DNA from: Tupaia tana
Lineage: Eukaryota > Chordata > Mammalia > Scandentia > Tupaiidae
Assembly (NCBI GenBank): GCA_026018925.1
Contig: JAKSZU010000002.1
Coordinates: 89,493,475 to 89,557,474, forward strand
Length of the DNA: 64,000 nt
Direction of reading: 5' to 3'
Numbering within the stretch: the first letter of the stretch is position 1; the number at the start of each line of letters is the position of its first letter. Under the pieces are notes generated by a model. That model had not been told where the DNA came from. It saw nothing but the letters and a program-made list of their open reading frames with translations, and searched no databases. The position numbers and the translations under genes were made by a program. Positions 10,910-21,996 of the stretch are shown one piece after another.

Positions 10910-11215
10910 TAGTTTTTTTTTTCATTTTTTAAAAACTATTTTACATACTTTCACTAAACAGCACCATAGCATACAAAATGCAATTTTCCAGGCAGAATAG
11001 ACTATAAGATGCCTAAATCATACATGTTATCATCAACAAATAATATTCCATTTCTAGTTTCTTGTTTATATATACATACCACCACCCCCCCCCCCCCCCC
11101 CCGCCATTTCTCACCCTCTGACATTTCCCATCTTCCTCCCACCCTGTCTCTGGTATCTGGAGTTGCTTTTCATTCCTTTATTCTTTCCCACATTGTATTG
11201 ATTCACAAAATGTAT
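10910..11215 (-). mobile_element. L1 3' UTR fragment
   Basis: After a T run the order of motifs matches the other L1 3' end at 42832-43290: 'tttacatactttcact', 'atgcaattttcc', 'gttatcatcaacaaataat', a pyrimidine-rich CTCC block and 'ctctggtatctgg'. A C run of about 18 lies at 11085-11102. It is probably an L1 3' end inserted in reverse. Confidence 0.55.
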
Positions 11216-11529
11216 TAATTAATCTAAATACTTTCAGTAGTAAGTACAGCTGATATATACATATCTGTGAACAAAAGTTGACTTTAGGCATGAAAATTCT
11301 GTGGGTAGAATGAATATACTATAAAATAGCACATAGCTGAGGCTGTATAGCTTACTGTGACTAATAGTTTGACTTCAAAATACATAAAAACAAATATGGC
11401 CATAGTAGAAGAGACAATAAATACACTGATTAATTGATGTAATAAGCAACAAAAATGAGCTAATAAGGATTTAAAAGGTAAGAACAACCTCATTAATTAA
11501 TTTAACCTTTAATGAACAGATATAAAATA

Positions 11530-11609
11530 TTAGGTTGTTGGGAAAGTCATGACATATTTTTCTATATTTTTCTTTGCAAAAATGTATCATGACTTTCCCA
11601 ACAACCCAA
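11530..11609. mobile_element. MITE-A (mariner-like hairpin)
   Basis: 80-bp near-perfect hairpin with arms TTAGGTTGTTGGGAAAGTCA and their complement, flanked by TA at 11528-11529 and 11610-11611. The loop is slightly expanded compared with the 36877 copy. A TA target and short inverted repeats fit a non-autonomous Tc1/mariner element. Confidence 0.9.
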
Positions 11610-12283
11610 TATTACAGCATACACATTCTTTTTATACACATACAGAATGTTCATGAAATGTATTCTATTTTTAGGGAAATTACAAATATATACTGAATTA
11701 TTTTGGAATAAAATTGTTTATAATGAATTTTAAATATTTCATTTAAAATGTATATATGTATAACAGCAAGCCAGAAAAAATGTTACCTATTACCAAAATG
11801 AGACAGTAGGCTTATTGATGTTTACTACGTGGTTCCTGTTTTCACTACATATTTAAAACTCACATTGTAAGCAATTGGGTTTTGTTTGTTTTTGAGTTGA
11901 AATTAATTCAAAAAATTAATTTTTAAAATTAATTTAAAGTAGATTAAGAATGTGTGATTTGATCATAGTGCAGTAATGCTTATAGTCAATAACAAAGACA
12001 ATTTTAAATCCCTATTTTTGAAAACAAAGAAACAGACATTTGAATAACTTCTCTGTCAAAAAATCCTTAACTAGTGGTATGCATCTAAAATAATACCTAT
12101 GAGTAAAATTTATAACTTTAAGTATATATTCAGATTTAGAGAAGGAAACCATGAGAATTATTGAACCTGAGTATCTATCTCAAAGTTAAAAAACCAAATA
12201 ATTTCAACATGTGACGTTTGAGGGAACACAAGCATTTAGTTCATAACAAAAGCCAAAAGTTCATTCTTTAAATGTCTAATAAA

Positions 12284-12416
12284 GGCCAGCCGCAGTGGCA
12301 AAGGAGTCGCACAGCACATCGTAGGGCGGGAGAGATGTGGAATATCGGATCAGTTACCAGGTTGATCTGTATGTGGTGGGTGTTCGTGCTTATGCCTGTA
12401 CTTCTGGCTGACTTTT
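12284..12416 (+). repeat. Partial composite SINE, possibly 7SL-like
   Basis: Starts GGCCAGCCGCAGTGGCAAAG and contains GGTGGGTGTTCGTGCTTATGCCTGTACTTCTGGCTG. That resembles the Alu-like wording 'gcctgtaatcccagctac' with changes. It has no clear tail. Tentative. Confidence 0.4.
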
Positions 12417-13282
12417 AGATATTGAAGCTGTCATTTTTAAATGCGTAAACTCATTGCACAAACTGGGCTTCAGTAATATGTTCTGCCAAGTATTTACAGT
12501 AAAAAAAGAGAAAAATTCAATTTCATAGCCTTTTAGGAAATAGAAAAAGAAAGTACACTCATCAATTCATTTTGTGACGTTAGCATACCCTTCTTATCAA
12601 ACACCAGCATTGTATGAGAAAGGGAAAATAGTCAAATATTACTTGTAAATATAAACACAAAATCAGAGCTAAAATGTTGCTATATCAAATCTAACATTAT
12701 GTAATAAAGATAATATACCAAGACTAAGTTTGGTTTTGAAGTTATCATTAAAATAAAAAAAAATCAATAATTCACCATTGACAAATTCAGGAGAAAAATC
12801 ATGACCACCAAGACAAATGCAGAAGTGACCCTCTGTTAAAATCCAGTATCCATTCATGTTTGAGAGTCCTTGAGACTAAGTTGATAAATTACAGCTGTAA
12901 AACCTTATACAGTGTTTAGCTACCAAAAGCCTCAATAAATAACACACTTAATTCAAGAACATTAAAAGATACTAGAATTTTTTTCTTAAAGATCAATAAT
13001 GAAATACAATGCCCACTGTTACCAAATAAGTTTGATACTGAATTAAACTCTCAAAAGGGTATATAGAAAGGGAAAATTATGTAAAAGATACAATTACGGG
13101 AAAGAGAAAACAGAACACTCATTTGCAAATAATTGATACAATGACATGTTTAGAAAACCCTAAAGAATCTATACAAATTGTTAGAAATAACTAGAGTCGA
13201 GCAAACTTCTGGATATATTCAGTATAGAAAAAGGAAATTAACTTATATTAACAATAAAAATGAAGTTTTTGAAATTATTATT

Positions 13283-13748
13283 TGTATTAGTTTTCTGTTG
13301 CTGCTAACAAATTGGTACAAACTTGTTGGCTTAAAACAACCCACATTTATTACCTCACAGTTTTGAGGGTTTGAAATTAAGACAGATCTTACTGATGTTG
13401 CCAGAGCTGTTTCTTGTCGGAGGTTCTGGGGCACAGTGTGCTTCCTTGGTCTTCTCAGCTTCTGGAGGCCGTCCACATTCCTTGGTCCATGGCCTTTTTG
13501 TTAACATCCTAAGCTGGAGCCATCACATCTTTCTACACTTCTGTCTGCCCACATCTGGGAAAAGCTTTTTGCTTTTAAAGACCCTTGTGACTGGAATGGG
13601 CTTCCCAAGATAATACAGGATAATCTCTCCATCTAGGTCCTTAATCAAATCAACAAAATCCCTTTTCCTATGTAAGAAAACATTCGTGGGTTCCAGGGAT
13701 TAGAATATGTCCATCTTTGGGGGTGGGTATGGGACATCATTCTACCAC
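13283..13748 (-). mobile_element. MaLR LTR (MLT1-type)
   Basis: Begins TGTATTAGTTTTCTGTTGCT, passes through TGGCTTAAAACAACCCACAT, CTTCTGGAGGCCGTCCACATTCCTTGG and TAAAGACCCTTGTGACTGG, and ends TCATTCTACCACA. This is the reverse complement of the MLT1-type LTR as I recall it. It sits inside the old L1. Confidence 0.8.
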
Positions 13749-14045
13749 AAATAGTATTAAAAAATCAGCATAGTTCAACATTCATATGTTCATGGATTTG
13801 AAGACTTAATATTGTAAATTGCTGTACAGATGCTGTACAATCCCTATCAAATCCCAACTGATTTTTTGCAGAAAACAGCAAAGCTGTTCTTAAGGTCTAT
13901 ACAAAAATGCAGGGAACCCAAAAATAGCCACATACACATACAAAATTTTTTAAAATGAAGAAAACTGAAAGACTCACACATTCTTATTTCAAAACTTACT
14001 ACAAAGCTGTAGTCTTCAAAACAGTGTGATACTGCTATAAAGATA

Positions 14046-14114
14046 TTGGATCATCAGAGAAGCTATGACATATTTTCTGTGCAAAAGTGTGTCATGACTT
14101 TTCCAACGACCCAT
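14046..14114. mobile_element. MITE-A
   Basis: 69-bp copy flanked by TA at 14044-14045 and 14115-14116. The right arm (GTGTGTCATGACTTTTCCAA) is well kept; the left arm has changes. It is inserted in the old L1. Confidence 0.85.
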
Positions 14115-15732
14115 TAGATATGTAAGTGAATGGAATAGAAGTGAGGGTCTAAAAGTACATCTGTACATGTATGGTCAGTTAATTTCAAGGATGCCAAGAA
14201 AATGTGATGGCGAAAGAATGGTCTTTTCACCAAATGATGTTGAGACAACTAGATATCCCCATGCAAATATAATGAATCTGGATCCCAACTTCACATCATT
14301 CATAAAAATTAACTCAAAATGGATCAGTGTAAGAAAAAAATGTAAGACTCAGAAGAAAATATAAGTATAAATTTTTGTGACTTTGGATTAGGGAATAGTT
14401 TCTCAGCTGTGACACCTAAATCATAAGCAGCCAAAAAAAGACAGATGAATTAGAATCCATCAGATTTACAAAATGTTGTGCTTCTAAGAACACTATCAAG
14501 AAAATGAAAAGACAGTCCAAAAAATGGATAAAATATTTGCAAATCATATATCTGATATCCGATAAACCTAGTATTCGGAGTATTATAAAGAACTCTTAAC
14601 AACTCATGATTTTAAAAAAAATACTCTAATTGTAAAATGGGCAAAAGTTTCCAGTAGGCATTTTTCCAGAGAAAATATACAAATTACCAACAGTACATGA
14701 AACTATGCCGAATATCAGTTAATTATTAGGGAAAGACAAGTAAAAACAGCAGTGAAATACCATGGTCATTTCTGCTAGGATGGCCATAATCAAGAAGATG
14801 CACATTTACAAATATTGGCAAGAATGGAGAAAATGGAACTTTCATACATTGCTGGTAGGGATGTAAAATGGTGTTACCTCTATGGAAAGCTGACCATTTC
14901 TGAAAAAGTTAAACCTAGTCACTGTATGATTCACTAGTCCCACTGCAGGCATAACCCAGGACAGTTGAAAACATACGTTCACACAAAAACTTGTACAAAT
15001 GTTCATAGTAATATTATCTATAATAGCAAAAAAGTAGAAACAACTTACATGACATACCCGTCAATTAATGAATATATAAGCAAAATATGGCTTATCCATA
15101 AAATGATATATTATTCAGCCGTAAAAAGGGATGAAGTACTGATACATGCTACAGCATGAATGAACTTTGCAGTATATTCTCAGTCAAAGAAGCTAGCCAC
15201 AAAAGGCCACATATTATGTGAATCCATTGATAGAAAATATTCATAGCAGGCAAATTTATAGAAACAGAGAGTCGATGGGCAGTTGCCAAAGACTGGTATG
15301 AAGGGGAATGAAAGATGCTGCTAACAGACTGGATTTCTATTGGAGTGATTAAATACTTTGGATTAGGCAGTGTGGTGGTGGCTGCACAGGCTTGTGAATT
15401 AAAAAAAAAAAATCACTGAATTGTTCACTTCAGTGTCAAATATGGTATGTGAATTTTATATATATGATATATAAAAAATATACATATATGTGTATTTTTT
15501 TTAAGTAGTGTTTAGGTGAGGGAAGAGGGAACCTAGAATAAGCCTTTAAAGAATTTAAGATTTAAGACTTGTAGTGATCTAATTAATGAGGGTATGGATT
15601 ACAAAGGGAACAGAAACAATGAAGGAAAAATTTGATTTATTTGGTTACATGTTAAGATAAATGGAGAGAAATGCAACATATTTACATCTTTTGGAGACTG
15701 AAATAGAATCATGACTAAATTTTTGTAAAGAA

Positions 15733-15914
15733 TTATTTAACTGTATTTATTCATTCATTAATTCATTCATTTATACATACATACATACCAGAGAGGGACA
15801 GAGTGAGAGAGAGAAAGAGAAAGTGAGAAAGCAAGCTGCCAGGTCCAGGGCTCAAACCATGGTGGGCCATGTGGGAATCCAGTGCCCTTAACCACCATGC
15901 CACCTGTCAGCCCA
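15733..15914 (-). repeat. SINE-B, minus strand
   Basis: AT-rich tail (ATTCATTCATT, ATACATACATAC), AG-rich stretch, GCAAGCTGCCAGGTCCAGGG, then the tRNA head read in reverse with GGGCTCAAACCATGG and CTTAACCACCATGCCACC. Same family as 39046 and 35819. Confidence 0.75.
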
Positions 15915-16054
15915 ATGAATAAATTTTTAATATTCTGAGCCTAAGCATAGTTTTTTTTTTTTTTTTTTTTTTTTTAAGTAGGAAAAGTTGTGGAGTAGGT
16001 AAACCAAATTTGTATATTTAAATTTAAATCAACTTATTTGAATACAAGTATCTT

Positions 16055-16287
16055 TTTTTAAGGTTTGTTAGCTCTTTCATGTGAGAGAGAGTCAGAGAGA
16101 AAAAAACAGGTCTTCTTAATAGAATCTTCACTCTGCATCCACTCCATCACAGCCAGCCCCCCGCCCCCCAGTATCAGGGGTATGCTCGCACACCTCTGGT
16201 GTTCAGGGGGGTCCTAGGACCCAACTCAGGACCTTTCTCATGTGGGTCTAGTTGCATTAGTACTGTGTCACCACCTGACCCTGAAAT
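16055..16287 (-). repeat. SINE-C, minus strand, diverged
   Basis: Reverse-complement reading gives GGTCAGGTGGTGACACAGTA, GACCCACATGAGAAAGGTCC, 'ctaggacccccctgaacacc', then a CT-rich stretch and CACATGAAAGAGC. This matches the SINE-C order. Confidence 0.55.
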
Positions 16288-16411
16288 TAAATATGTTTAA
16301 ATTAATTTATCTTTAATTTTTTTACATACTGAAGACCAATTTTTACTGTTATTTAAGTTGGTATCAGCATACCCATTCATTTCAAGAAAAGATTGTCAGT
16401 CCTCCCCCCTT

Positions 16412-16660
16412 CTTTTGTTTTGTTTTGTTTTTGCTATAGAGTGCATGCACTCACCAGAGACAGACAGACAGAGAGAGAAAGAAATTACTCCCCAGGGAAG
16501 ATGGCCACTCTGCAACCCCTTCTCCTCCATACTCCCTCCAAGATTTGTGCACACACGCACACATGTCCAGTGTGAGTTTCAATCTGCCGGCTCCAGGACT
16601 CAAGCTGCAGTCGACCATGTGAGAGTCCAGCACTTTAACCACTATGCTACCTTTTTTCCA
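16412..16660 (-). repeat. SINE-A, minus strand
   Basis: TTTTGTTTTG tail, GCTATAGAGTGCATGCACTC, the AG-rich stretch, CTTCTCCTCCATACTCCCTC and the reversed tRNA head with GGACTCAAGCTGCAGTCGAC. Moderately diverged. It ends about 250 bp before the SNARE exon. Confidence 0.88.
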
Positions 16661-16909
16661 CAAAAGTCCTGCAGTATGAACTCTAGCATACTTACTAATG
16701 TACATTGTATTTTTGCATGTTTGAAAAAGTATCTCAAAACTATTAAAGCCATAAAAGAAAAATATTAAATATAAAGTGAAATATGTACAATTTCAAGTAT
16801 ATTGCTACTTCATGAAAAAATTGTTTTTAATGCTATTATGTAGTAAAATTTTTATATGAACAAAATTTTCATCTTTTGAGTTACTTGTTCATTTATCAAA
16901 TCCATTCAG

Positions 16910-17130
16910 TTGGAGAGTCGTCCTCGGGAAAGGCCTCACGGAGTCTCGCACAGCATATCCCTGGCCCTGGTGGCATCGAAGGCGTGAAAGGGGCAGCATC
17001 TGGAGTAGTTGGTGAATTAGCACGAGCCAGGTTGGCACTAGATGAGAGAGGGCAAAAACTTGGTGACCTCGAAGAAAGAACTGCAGCCATGTTATCAAGC
17101 GCAGATTCTTTTTCTAAACATGCACATGAG
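16910..17130 (+). CDS. STXBP5: STXBP5 coding exon, R-SNARE motif
   Basis: The exon starts with two bases finishing a Phe codon split across the intron, then GESSSGKASRSLAQHIPGPG, a glycine-rich stretch, and the VAMP-like coil GELARARLALDERGQKLGDL onward to FSKHAHE. The zero-layer arginine that defines R-SNAREs is the AGA at 17047-17049 (in DERGQKL, aligning with LERDQKL of VAMP2). This helix takes the place of synaptobrevin in a four-helix bundle with syntaxin-1 and SNAP-25, giving a non-fusogenic complex. The acceptor is CCATTCAG and the donor GAG|GTATGT. The frame is fully open. Confidence 0.97.
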
Positions 17131-17357
17131 GTATGTCTACCAGATATTTATACCAAAAAATCGTAGATAAAGCAAGTATGAAAATTAGTGTATTTTTATA
17201 GCTATCTTTGCACATATCCTTTGTACAACTGCAAATTCTCACTTTTGCCACCAGAGGGAACCATTATAAGACTGTGACTCAGCCTTTGGTCTCTTACTGA
17301 AGTTTATTCATTTGGAAGGAACCTACTCACCATGAGACTTTTTGCAAACTATTTGTG

Positions 17358-17361
<4 letters not shown>

Positions 17362-17390
<29 letters not shown>
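17362..17390 (+). repeat. (ATT)n microsatellite
   Basis: About nine perfect ATT units inside the last STXBP5 intron. Confidence 0.95.
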
Positions 17391-17391
<1 letters not shown>

Positions 17392-18099
17392 TGCTCTCTT
17401 ACAGTCACTGGTTTCTACTCTTATCCTCTCTAGACCTAGATTGAAATCTAATTCCTTTTCATGGACCTAGGAGGTCTAGGTAGAGCTCAGAACAGTAAGA
17501 ATCCCTAACTGACCCTCTTAGTAATATATTTTGTTTGACCAGCAGAAAGTTCTCATAAAAATTGAATGTAAGAGCATTTAAAATCCATGTTTTTCATTTT
17601 GACACACAGATCTGCCATTCCTTGATGCTTTACGCTGGGTTACTGTACATGTTTCATTCTTAGCCTGGCCCTTGTGGACATTTTGAGTGTTTCTGAAGAA
17701 ACTGTATATATCCAAGGGTTTTTTTTAATCAGTAGTCATCTCTTTCTTACACACGAATGCTGAAAGCTAGGATGCATGAAACAGGTAGCTTGACCTGGGA
17801 GGTAACCTGTTAAGGGCTTCAGAGAGATTCAGAAATCCTTTGTGCCTATTTGTACCAAGACCACAGACCCTTGAGATATAGACTGATGGCCTCAATATAG
17901 GTCAGAATCTTTGTTGTCACAACCCTGCACCTGACTGTGATGTCTAAGGCCTACAGCACTTCAGTCAGTTTCAGATTATGTCCATATTCTAAATATTTAG
18001 TAAAGAGCTCAATCTTGAATTGATAAGTTCCTCTTCTTCCAAATGTTCTTGAGTCATATTTGAGAGGCAAAGAAAGACAACACATTGAGGTGGTTGTGA

Positions 18100-18310
18100 T
18101 TATGGATTCTCAAATCAGGTTTCCTGGGCTCAATCCCAGTTTCACCACTGTAGCACTTTAGGTAACCCATAGAAACTTCAACTTTTTCATTTATAAAATG
18201 AGGAGGAGAATAATGCCTAATTCAAGAACCGTTGTGGGGATCGAATGAAACCACGTAGGGGAAGTGCATCATTATGGTGTCTGACTCCAAGTAGGTACTC
18301 TGTAAATTCG
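18100..18310 (+). repeat. MIR
   Basis: Good MIR word order: 'cctgggctcaatcccagtttcaccactgtagcac', 'aacttcaactttttcatttataaaatgagga', 'gttgtggggatcgaatgaaa', 'agtaggtactctgtaaat'. Confidence 0.85.
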
Positions 18311-18672
18311 AGATGGCAGCAGTAGTAGGATTTTCAAACTTTCGTTCTCCAGGTCCTTTAAGGATTAGTTTTTGTTCAAATTAGAGAACTGAAAATTACT
18401 TTATAGTTCATTAGCATAGTTGATAAAATCATGTCACATCTGTAAGCTGTTTGAGACCCTTCTAAGCTACTTAATGATTGTAGTCTTTTTTCCTCTAAAT
18501 AGAACAGTAATTTTTGTTTTCAATAAATTGCATAGAAGTAAGCAATGTAAAAATACTGCGTCATGTTACAGAATGATACAATATTTTGGAAAATATAAAA
18601 ACCGTTTATAACTTATAAATATTGTTGTTCTGCCATCTTAAATACATGTTTTTCTTATGTTTTCCCCTTTAG

Positions 18673-18714
18673 ATGATGTTGAAATACAAAGATAAGAAGT
18701 GGTACCAGTTTTGA
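18673..18714 (+). CDS. STXBP5: STXBP5 terminal coding exon and stop
   Basis: Thirteen codons, MMLKYKDKKWYQF, then TGA at 18712-18714. The acceptor is a good polypyrimidine tract ending in AG at 18672. The sequence completes the R-SNARE helix. As in other tomosyns there is no transmembrane anchor after it, which is why the complex it forms cannot drive fusion. The exon continues into the 3' UTR. Confidence 0.97.
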   Translation: MMLKYKDKKWYQF

Positions 18715-20351
18715 CAACCAGAATCCACTAAGTCCTACTTCAGCCAAAAGGAAAACAGTTTTCCTTTTTCGTTTCATTGATTTATTTAGGAAAGTTAACA
18801 CTGATGGGATGTTCATCACTGAACACTGTTCTTTCCTAGCACAATCATGCACTTTTACCTCAGTCACGTGGCTTCAACTGAGGAGTATTTGCACACACTC
18901 AAACTGAGTAAATGGTGTGTGCCAGCTATGAGTCGAAGGTTTGGAAGCTAAGCAGGTCACATGTGACCGATGAAGAAGCAAAGAGGGATGAGGTGACGTG
19001 GCAGGGACTTTTCCTGGATCATTCCTGTATTAAACTTTCATAAGCCAAAAGATGTTGTGCCATTGTATCTGCCATCAGTGTTTGACCTGTTTGGGGGAGA
19101 GGCAGTGAGTCAGACATCCTGGAGCCGGAATAGGTATATTTGACATTGGACTGCATTAATCAGCTGTCTTGGACTTTTCCTCCCTTAAACTGACCAGTCA
19201 TCAGTATCATTAGTGAAAAAGAAAGGAACTGTTTATTACCGCATCTTTAGACAGATAAGCTGAATGGTGGGCTTTACATAATAAAAGCATACACATAGTT
19301 GACTTGTGTATGGGCTCCTCTTGGATTCTTGTTATTATATACTTGTGTTTAGTTCCTATTTTGTCAAAAGCAAAACAAGGCGATACATCACTTTTCATTG
19401 AAAAGAAAAGTGTAGAGCATGACCGAATTGCTCATCATTCTGGGAGTTTCCATGTAGTGGCTATGCAGTGTGGAAAGTGAGAATAACCTCCATTGTGGTG
19501 AGGAGAATACTTCAATGTTCTTTGTCCTTGTTATCATTAAATTCAGCTAATGGTGGATTTGACCAAAATAGTTCCTGGTTAAATTTGTAGAAATGTTGAA
19601 ATTGGCTAAGTTTTTAATTTTGCTTGAATTTTTATAAAATGTTTAACCAAATGTACCTTTGCATTATTTAATTAAAATTGCTTTAAAAAGTTTCATTATT
19701 TCAGTAAAATGCTCAGCTCCCTTTTTAAAATGCCCTTTATTTGCTAACAGTTCCAATACACTCAGGTGATGAGCCACTTAAATCTTAGTGCACATGCTAT
19801 CGCATGGAGAATTACAAGCATCTGTTGTCAATAATTATCTATGTAAGAGTCTAGTCTTAATGACCTACAAAGTATTTTCTGTAGAAATATACTATAAATC
19901 TGCACATATCCTTTCAAGGTTTAAAAAAGCCAAAAGGAAAGGAAATCACGTACACTTTGGTAACTAAATTATTTCTGGATTGGAATACAGTGCAAATTGA
20001 GACCAGCAGTGGACAGCGTTCCTAGAATGGCATTACAAAGGAGAAAGAAACCTCTTGGTGGATATGGAAGTAAGCATCATAATGCAGGCTAATCTGAGAC
20101 TATTGATTGTTGTTCAAGCAGCAAAGGAGGAGCAGAATAGAAGCATTACAATTAATGTCAATGAAATTTAAATTCTGTCTTTAAAAATCTGTTTAAAGCA
20201 TTTCTTTCTACTAGGAGAGAATCAGAGCACAAGTTGATAGCAAACATGGTGGGTGGTTGTCTGTTCCATATGATCATTAAAGGTATATGTAGAACATCTT
20301 AACTTTTTCACGCAGTCTGTTATGCATCTTTTCCTTTTTACTCCTTTCTTT

Positions 20352-20357
20352 AATAAA
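20352..20357 (+). promoter_or_regulatory. STXBP5: Candidate poly(A) signal AATAAA
   Basis: AATAAA followed within 12 bases by a T-rich stretch (GCTTTTTTG). It could end a shorter isoform. Confidence 0.35.
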
Positions 20358-21990
20358 GCTTTTTTGTTTACGTTTTAAAATGTGCACTACTGGATACAAA
20401 AGTTTACATTAAAATTTACTTTAAATGCCATTGGGTAGGGACTATAAATATATGTAATAGAGATAATGGATGAAGCCAAGAGATCTATTTAAAAATAGAG
20501 TCATTTTCAAAAGTTTTTGGATTTGTAGAAGGTACTGCTAAATAAGATATTTCTGGTTAATTAATGTTCGCTGTCTGATGAACATTCAGCAATTTACAAA
20601 TTGCTTAATTTGTATTATGTATTATCCAGAATCCCATTGTTCCATGACATATCACAGGAGGTATTACGTCCTTTTTTAAAGGCACAGTTTAATGACTGTC
20701 ATCAATAAAGGCAAGAATTATGGATTTAAAGAAGGTGAGAAACATTTAGTAATTAATAGATTGGTTGATTCCCTGTCCATGTTGAGGGTTGTATTGGCTC
20801 CCATTATTTAATTTACTGTGTTATTTTGTGTTACTTGCTTATCAGCTTCATTTTCCCTGTTGTATATAAAATGAACCAACCTTGTAATTGTTTTCATATA
20901 GAGAAGTAGATACATTAACTATGATGGATTTTATAAGAAAATCTTAAATTAGTGTTTTGAATTATTTTATTTTTAAGTTATTCTACAAATCGTGCACAAC
21001 ATACTAGAGACTCACTTAGGATTAGAAAGTTTAAAGTATTTTTGAGTATAGGAAATAAGTTTCTCAGAGTTCTACTTGATTCTGTCTGTAGATAAGATAG
21101 TCTGCAGTAATAACTAACCCAGGGAATTTATTGTCATTTGAGAGATAGCATCTCTGTTTTTTTTCTTTGTAAATGCAAAAAGTTAATAGTCACCAGCAAG
21201 CCAGATTTCAGGAAAACTAACCAAAAAAAAAAAAAAAAGAGTCAAATAGAAAATATCAGAAAAACGATTTTCGTGTGCTTTCTCCATATCCTCAACATTA
21301 TTTTGTTGCGTTTGTCCATGACTCCAACATCATTGAAGTATTCATTGATTCCTAGTTTGTCAGTAGAAAATGATTTCCTGGTATGTACCACAGACCCAGT
21401 TCATTTTACTTTCCGAACTGAAACACACATATCTTTGCTTAAAACGTTATTTGAAATCTTATATTTTGACTAATTCTGCACATTGCTTTCATTTGACATT
21501 TTGCATCATCTTTGTTTGCATTTCAATTGTACAAAATGTTTCAAAAAAAATTGTTCAACTGAGCTTTTACTAATGTCTTAATTTGATTTTTTTTATGGAT
21601 GTGAAAAAAATGCTGCTACTTGTCTATGGTATTATGTGTAAGTATTTTACAATTTAAGAACAGTACTTTAAAGAAAGAAGCATTTCTTTTGCTTCTTTTA
21701 CTTCTCAATTGTAGGTTCCTCTGAAGTTATTTAATGTAGATATGTGAGTGTTTTAAACAAGTCTGAAAGTGTTAACTACTCTTAGGGGGGTGCTGGGAGG
21801 GACAGGTGGGGAGAATATATGGAAGACACTCTGGAGTTTAAAGTTTTACCCTGAGTTCTATATTCCATACATGTTTTGCTTAAGGCATTCCTCATGTGAC
21901 ATTAGAAAAGCTATATCCAAAGGTAAATTTTTGTGGCAAAGATTTATTTTACAGTTTAACTTTTGGGATTTTGTTTATTTGTTTCTGCAA

Positions 21991-21996
21991 AATAAA
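21991..21996 (+). promoter_or_regulatory. STXBP5: Candidate poly(A) signal AATAAA
   Basis: AATAAAGAGCACTG, with a T-rich element (AATTTTTTCTGCACTTTTTT) about 20 bases downstream. Plausible, but unproven without RNA evidence. Confidence 0.4.

Larger units (their letters stand above)
12480..15470 (+). mobile_element. Old L1 (L1M-type), ORF2 and 3' end, split by later insertions
   Basis: Decayed ORF2 text in order: around 13160-13270 the segment before the 'FLYTNN'-like region; at 13750-14040 the 'ctgtacaatccctatcaaat' block; at 14200-14340 'gttgagacaactagatatcc'; at 14760-15180 the 'atggccataatcaagaagat', 'ttggcaagaatggagaaa' and 'ttattcagccgtaaaaaggg' blocks. Many stops are present. It is interrupted by an MLT1-type LTR at 13283-13748 and by MITE-A at 14046-14114, so it predates both. 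Confidence 0.75.
7052..16909 (+). other. STXBP5: STXBP5 intron (9.9 kb) rich in nested repeats
   Basis: The intron has donor GTAAGT and acceptor AAATCCATTCAG. The first 1.2 kb (7052-8255) is unique AT-rich sequence with a long T run at about 8147-8172. After that it is mostly transposon-derived: SINE-A at 8272, 9064, 9426 and 16412; SINE-C at 9938 and 16055; SINE-B at 15733; MITE-A at 11530 and 14046; an old L1 chain at about 12480-15470 split by an MLT1-type LTR; and an L1 3' end at 10910-11215. I see no further exon. Confidence 0.85.
17131..18672 (+). other. STXBP5: STXBP5 last intron (1.5 kb)
   Basis: The intron has donor GTATGT and acceptor TTTTCCCCTTTAG. It contains an ATT trinucleotide run (17362-17390) and a MIR (18100-18310). 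The rest is unique sequence without a recognisable feature. Confidence 0.9.
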
